Below, in pieces: positions 5,622 to 8,602 of a DNA stretch of 8,602 bases; within the stretch, counting starts at the first letter, position 1, and every line of letters starts with the position of its first letter. The stretch comes from Gammaproteobacteria bacterium (GTDB taxonomy: Bacteria; Pseudomonadota; Gammaproteobacteria; UBA6429; Thiohalophilaceae). A program made the position numbers and the translations under genes. The stretch spans positions 1 to 8,602 of the forward strand of contig JAOULB010000064.1 of assembly GCA_029882235.1 (NCBI GenBank), given 5' to 3'. Below the pieces are notes generated by a model. It did not search any database, was not told the origin of the DNA, and worked only from the letters and a program-made list of their open reading frames with translations.

Positions 5622-7889
5622 ATGAAGACTTTACTGAACCACAAAAAATTCATCCTGGGAGCCCTTTTAGCCCTGGCAAGTACTGCTGTGCAGGCGGCCA
5701 AAGTGGGCTATTACGAGATGTGTTATGAGGAAGGCCGCCCCTGGGCCATCACGACTATTTCTGCGGCTGGACATACCCCTGTTTATCTCGCTGACCTTAG
5801 CGCGACTGATCTGAATGGTCTTGATGTGCTGTTTGTCACCAACTGCTACAACCTGGGCTATAGCGCCGAGTACATGAGCCGCTTGCCGGCGATTACCGCG
5901 GCGGTGAATAACGGCATGGTGCTGATGATGCACGACCGCCGTGTTGAAGACGCTTACCGAATTCTTCCTGGTGGTAGTGGTATCCGTCTGGTACGTGAGC
6001 TGGCTCGTGATATTGATGTTTATGACAACACCACATTAGTGACCAATGGCCCCGGTGGTGTGGTTGATAACTCTACTTTAGATAATGCACGCAACTCTGA
6101 ACATGGTTATGCCAGAGTGAATACGCTGCCAGCGAACAATCGTGTGATCCTGACTCGTCCTAATTCAACACAAGCCGTTACCCTGTCGTATCCACATGGT
6201 CAGGGTCATGTTGTTTTTTCAACTATCCCGTTAGATTACTATGCCGGTATCCTGCCTGTATGTCGCCGTTACTCTAATTCTGATCCTGTACTGGGCAAGT
6301 GTCTCGACATTGCCAACATCTATGGACCTAATGTGGTTGCCTATGCGGCGGAGCTGGCCAATGGCAAACCGGTTGCCAATGCCGGTGTCGACCAATCAGT
6401 GGATGAAGGTAGTACCGTTACACTGGATGGCTCGGCCAGTACCGATAGCAGTGGTGGTGCCTTATCGTATCAGTGGACACAGATCGCACCATTGTCACCT
6501 ATGCTTGAGTTACAACAGGCATCGAGTGCCAGGCCCACTTTTGTTGCGCCCTATGTGAATGCCAATATGGCCTTTACCTTTAAGCTTGTTGCCGTGAATG
6601 CCGGTGGTACAACAAGTGAACCCGATACCGTTGATGTCACGGTCAAGAACACCAACAACCCACCTGTTGCCGATGCCGGCGATGCCTTTAATATCAAGGC
6701 CGGCGCAACAGCAAAGCTGAATGCGCAGCATAGTTATGATCCTGATAACGACTCACCATTGACGTATCAGTGGACACAGGTCTCAGGCCCAGCCATTGAG
6801 TTAATTAATGCAAACACAATGACCCCTGAATTTGTTGTGCCGAATTTAGTTGGCCAGAACATTGGACTTGAGTTGATCGTTAGCGATGGCCGCGAAGCCA
6901 GCGCGCCTGCTTCAATTATTATTGGCATTGTTGAAAACGCGGCACCGCTTGCCAATGCCGGTGAAGATGTCACCAAAGATGAAGGCAGCATTGTTGCACT
7001 GAATGGTATGGCCAGTACCGATGCCGATGCTGATGGACTGTTCTTTGAATGGTCACAGATCAGTGGTCCAGCAGTGACACTGGATAACCCCGGTTCACCC
7101 ACACCTTACTTTACTGCGCCTAAGGTGTTGCCAAACAGCAATACCGCGCTGGAGTTTGAAGTTGTGGTCAGCGATATGGATCAGTTCTATCCAAAATCGA
7201 GTACAGACCGCATGATCGTGCATGTACGCAATATCAATGATGCACCTGCCTGTTCACTGGCCAAACCTGACGTTGCCAGCCTGTGGCCACCAAACCACAA
7301 AATGCGTCCCGTGCGTATCATGGGCGTAACCGATAGCGATAACATCTATAACAATGTTGCGATCGTCATCGATAGCATTACTCAGGACGAACCTGTCGTC
7401 GGCTATGGCAGTGGTCACACCAGCCCCGATGCCATTATTCAGGACATGAGTCCGAATGATACAGCCCTGCTACGTGCAGAACGTGCCGGCCATGGCAATG
7501 GACGTGTCTACCAGATCAACTTCACTGCCGATGATGGCTTTGAAAGCTGTACTGGTAGTGTTCAGGTGACAGTGCCACGTTCACGCAAGCCTTCACGTTA
7601 TCTGGAGTGTAAAGGCAAGCATAAGGAAGACTGTAAGGTTAAAAATACCTTAGTACCTGATGTTGATAATGGTCAGTCCTATGATGCGACTAAACAGGCT
7701 GCCCATGGACAGCACCGTGGCCACAAGCGCATGAAAGACAAACACAATCGTCTGAAGGACAAGGCTAAAAAGCATGGCCATAAAAAACACCATGATGACG
7801 ATGAAGATAAAAGCAAACGTGGTAAAGGTAAAAAGCACGGCCACGACAAACATCATGAGCATAAGAAAAACAAAAAACATGATGACTAG
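5622..7889 (+). CDS. Exported multidomain protein: GATase1/ThuA-like domain, three PKD/REJ-like domains, LWPPNHKM module, His/Lys-rich tail
   Basis: This 755-residue exported protein has no assigned function. A signal peptide spans 1-25 (cleavage VQA/AKV). Residues 27-244 alternate strands and helices as in class I glutamine amidotransferase/ThuA-like folds (KVGYYE, LDVLFVTNCYN, GMVLMMHD, then GQGHVVFSTIPLDYYAG); no catalytic Cys-His pair can be confidently assigned. Three PKD/REJ-like beta-sandwich domains follow at about 247-344, 345-438 and 439-540, each opening with a PVANAG-like motif and containing Y/FxWxQ. Residues 541-652 match a module found in secreted bacterial proteins, with SLWPPNHKM (553-561), LRAER and GRVY; C544 and C643 could form a disulfide. 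The tail (about 653-755) is rich in His, Lys and Asp with C663 and C671, and is probably disordered and metal- or polyanion-binding. No lipobox, LPxTG or PEP-CTERM anchor is seen. The gene has its own leader with a CRP-like site and a strong terminator, so it is probably monocistronic. Confidence 0.9.
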   Translation: MKTLLNHKKFILGALLALASTAVQAAKVGYYEMCYEEGRPWAITTISAAGHTPVYLADLSATDLNGLDVLFVTNCYNLGYSAEYMSRLPAITAAVNNGMVLMMHDRRVEDAYRILPGGSGIRLVRELARDIDVYDNTTLVTNGPGGVVDNSTLDNARNSEHGYARVNTLPANNRVILTRPNSTQAVTLSYPHGQGHVVFSTIPLDYYAGILPVCRRYSNSDPVLGKCLDIANIYGPNVVAYAAELANGKPVANAGVDQSVDEGSTVTLDGSASTDSSGGALSYQWTQIAPLSPMLELQQASSARPTFVAPYVNANMAFTFKLVAVNAGGTTSEPDTVDVTVKNTNNPPVADAGDAFNIKAGATAKLNAQHSYDPDNDSPLTYQWTQVSGPAIELINANTMTPEFVVPNLVGQNIGLELIVSDGREASAPASIIIGIVENAAPLANAGEDVTKDEGSIVALNGMASTDADADGLFFEWSQISGPAVTLDNPGSPTPYFTAPKVLPNSNTALEFEVVVSDMDQFYPKSSTDRMIVHVRNINDAPACSLAKPDVASLWPPNHKMRPVRIMGVTDSDNIYNNVAIVIDSITQDEPVVGYGSGHTSPDAIIQDMSPNDTALLRAERAGHGNGRVYQINFTADDGFESCTGSVQVTVPRSRKPSRYLECKGKHKEDCKVKNTLVPDVDNGQSYDATKQAAHGQHRGHKRMKDKHNRLKDKAKKHGHKKHHDDDEDKSKRGKGKKHGHDKHHEHKKNKKHDD
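6360..7241 (+). repeat. Three tandem PKD/REJ-like domain-coding units
   Basis: The three domain units retain short identical DNA stretches. A 17-base identity is at 6466-6482 and 6763-6779 (coding YQWTQ), a 15-base identity at 6373-6387 and 6949-6963 (coding ANAG), and a 13-base identity at 6434-6446 and 7010-7022 (coding ASTD). Different pairs of units share different stretches, as expected from old duplication with selection on the motifs or occasional recombination among them. Confidence 0.6.
7767..7856 (+). repeat. Imperfect repeat coding the duplicated KKHGH-x-KHH tail motif
   Basis: Residues 716-724 read KKHGHKKHH and residues 737-745 read KKHGHDKHH, starting 21 residues apart (DNA 7767-7793 and 7830-7856). 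The DNA copies differ mainly at synonymous positions such as CAT/CAC and GGCCAT/GGCCAC. The protein motif therefore appears to be maintained rather than the result of a very recent copy. Confidence 0.6.
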
Positions 7890-7920
7890 TTTTGAAGCGA
7901 AACCTGACTCCTTCGCTGTG

Positions 7921-7944
7921 ACCCCCGCTTTGCGGGGGTTTTTT
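7921..7944 (+). terminator. Strong Rho-independent terminator
   Basis: CCCCCGC and GCGGGGG (7922-7928 and 7932-7938) form a 7-base-pair all-GC stem with a TTT loop, followed directly by TTTTTT. It lies 32 bases after the stop of the large exported protein gene and terminates + strand transcription just before the convergent lipoprotein gene. The minus-strand reading has no T-run after the stem, so it is probably one-directional. A second small stem (AGCGAA/TTCGCT, 7896-7917) precedes it. Confidence 0.93.
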
Positions 7945-7949
7945 ATTGT

Positions 7950-8483
7950 CTAGCGAAAGTTATGCTGAGCGATATAGAGTTTATCCACCAGTGTACTCAG
8001 ATTCTTCTGCACACCACACTCAATGGCCCGACGCTGGCGTTTAATCAGGACGCTATGATCATCCGTCGTTTTGACACAGCGTGAATTTATATCCGTGCTA
8101 TAGATCACCTGATTAAAACGATTCACAAAACGATATCGAGTAGAAAAGTCAAAATGGGCCGCGTCATCTTTAAACCTTAGCTTCTGATGTGTCACGGTGG
8201 TCTCGAGTCGATAGCCTTTGGCTGCCGGCGTAGTCTGAACAGACTTAAACATGCGCGTCTTCTCCATTGCGGCCACCAGAGCCTGCTGATAAGTCTCCAT
8301 CTCCAGCGGCGTACTGCGCCCGGTTTTTATATGGGTTTTAATCGCATCCAAAGACAATATCTTATGCGTCGGCGCATGGTTCATAGTTCCCGTCGGCACC
8401 ATATTCAAATACTTCGCACTGGTGCAGGCAGAGGCCATAAAAGCAAAAAATAGAAAGACAAAAATTGTGGGTCGAAAGCTCAT
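7950..8483 (-). CDS. Small predicted lipoprotein of unknown function
   Basis: This product of 177 residues is convergent with the large exported protein gene. It begins with a lipoprotein signal peptide: a basic MSFR start, a Phe-rich hydrophobic core and the lipobox MASAC with C20 as the lipidated residue. Ala at -3 is acceptable, though Leu is commoner. Serine or threonine after C20 rather than Asp would favour transport to the outer membrane by the Lol rules. The mature part has a helix around residues 60-80 (EMETYQQALVAAMEKTRMF), then alternating strands (YRLETTVTHQKLRF, HFDFSTRYRFVNRFNQVIYSTDI) and a final helix. Two further cysteines in INSRC and AIEC could form a disulfide. The layout recalls small periplasmic lipoproteins with an alpha/beta domain, but I do not recognise the family. 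The start is supported by the signal peptide; a weak GGAA lies upstream. Confidence 0.75.
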   Translation of the reverse strand: MSFRPTIFVFLFFAFMASACTSAKYLNMVPTGTMNHAPTHKILSLDAIKTHIKTGRSTPLEMETYQQALVAAMEKTRMFKSVQTTPAAKGYRLETTVTHQKLRFKDDAAHFDFSTRYRFVNRFNQVIYSTDINSRCVKTTDDHSVLIKRQRRAIECGVQKNLSTLVDKLYIAQHNFR

Positions 8484-8555
8484 TTAACTATTCCAGAATC
8501 TGATGTTACACACCAATAGATGGCGACTTTATGGGTGAAAAGTTTAGGTTTTGTT
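8484..8555. other. Short upstream region of the minus-strand lipoprotein gene
   Basis: This stretch holds the 5' leader of the lipoprotein gene and presumably its promoter. On the minus strand there are AT-rich hexamers (for example TTTTCA near 8536-8541), but no convincing -35/-10 pair. No coding sequence is seen. Confidence 0.3.
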
Positions 8556-8602
8556 CCCTTTCCCTAAGGGAGAGGGGTTGCTGGTTTTATTCCTTCTCCC
8601 TC
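8556..8602. repeat. Palindromic CCCT/AGGG repeat at the window edge, possibly a dispersed element
   Basis: CCCTTTCCCT (8556-8565) and AGGGAGAGGG (8567-8576) are inverted copies with one T-G wobble and can fold into a hairpin. After GTTGCTGGTTTTA, the sequence TTCCTTCTCCCTC runs to the window end and resembles the start of the first arm. Short CCCTCTCCC/GGGAGAGGG palindromes occur as dispersed intergenic repeats in many proteobacterial genomes. The element is cut off here, so its full structure cannot be seen. Confidence 0.5.

Noticed and set aside
7650..7880. Minus-strand open frame of 76 codons with very hydrophobic product
   Set aside because: It lies opposite the His/Lys/Asp-rich tail coding region. 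Its Phe/Val/Met-rich product is the expected antisense reading of Lys, His and Asp codons, and it has no supporting start signals.
7896..7917. AGCGAA/TTCGCT stem as a separate terminator
   Set aside because: The stem is only six base pairs with a ten-base loop and has no T-run; the GC-rich stem with six T at 7921-7944 explains termination.

Overview
The window looks like a chromosomal segment of a gammaproteobacterium. The family types, the moderate base composition and the gene order all fit this group. From general knowledge, cytochrome c biogenesis genes, dsbA and an endonuclease/exonuclease/phosphatase (EEP) family gene lie close together near polA, engB and cytochrome c4 in several gammaproteobacteria such as Pseudomonas. 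I cannot name a genus from sequence alone.

Left part (1-5434, all on +). A run of five co-directional genes begins with the 3' part of resB (Ccs1), cut by the window edge. It overlaps ccsA (ResC); together they form a System II cytochrome c maturation pair. After 71 bases comes dsbA, a periplasmic thiol oxidase with a CPHC active site. Then, with short gaps, come a thiamine-diphosphate enzyme of the catabolic acetolactate synthase (AlsS) type and an EEP-fold hydrolase. The spacing suggests an operon or two overlapping transcription units. The first three genes share a theme: periplasmic cysteine chemistry and haem attachment to apocytochromes. The AlsS-like gene has no obvious link to that theme and looks interposed.

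Middle (5435-5621). This intergenic region holds a small hairpin (possible end of the upstream unit), a near-consensus CRP-type palindrome, an AT-rich stretch with a 9-base direct repeat, and a clear ribosome binding site for the next gene.

Right part (5622-8602). A large exported modular protein of 755 residues contains a signal peptide, a class I glutamine amidotransferase/ThuA-like domain, three PKD/REJ-like beta-sandwich domains, a module with the LWPPNHKM and LRAER/GRVY signatures, and a highly basic His/Lys/Asp-rich tail with a duplicated KKHGH-x-KHH unit. A strong intrinsic terminator follows. Converging on it from the minus strand is a small, unrecognised lipoprotein gene. The right edge enters a short palindromic repeat that looks like a dispersed genomic repeat.

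No tRNA, rRNA, CRISPR array, transposase or phage gene was seen. The items most worth a second look are the large modular protein with its metal-binding-like tail and CRP-like upstream site, the degenerate WWD haem-handling motif of CcsA, and the AlsS-like enzyme placed between dsbA and the EEP gene.
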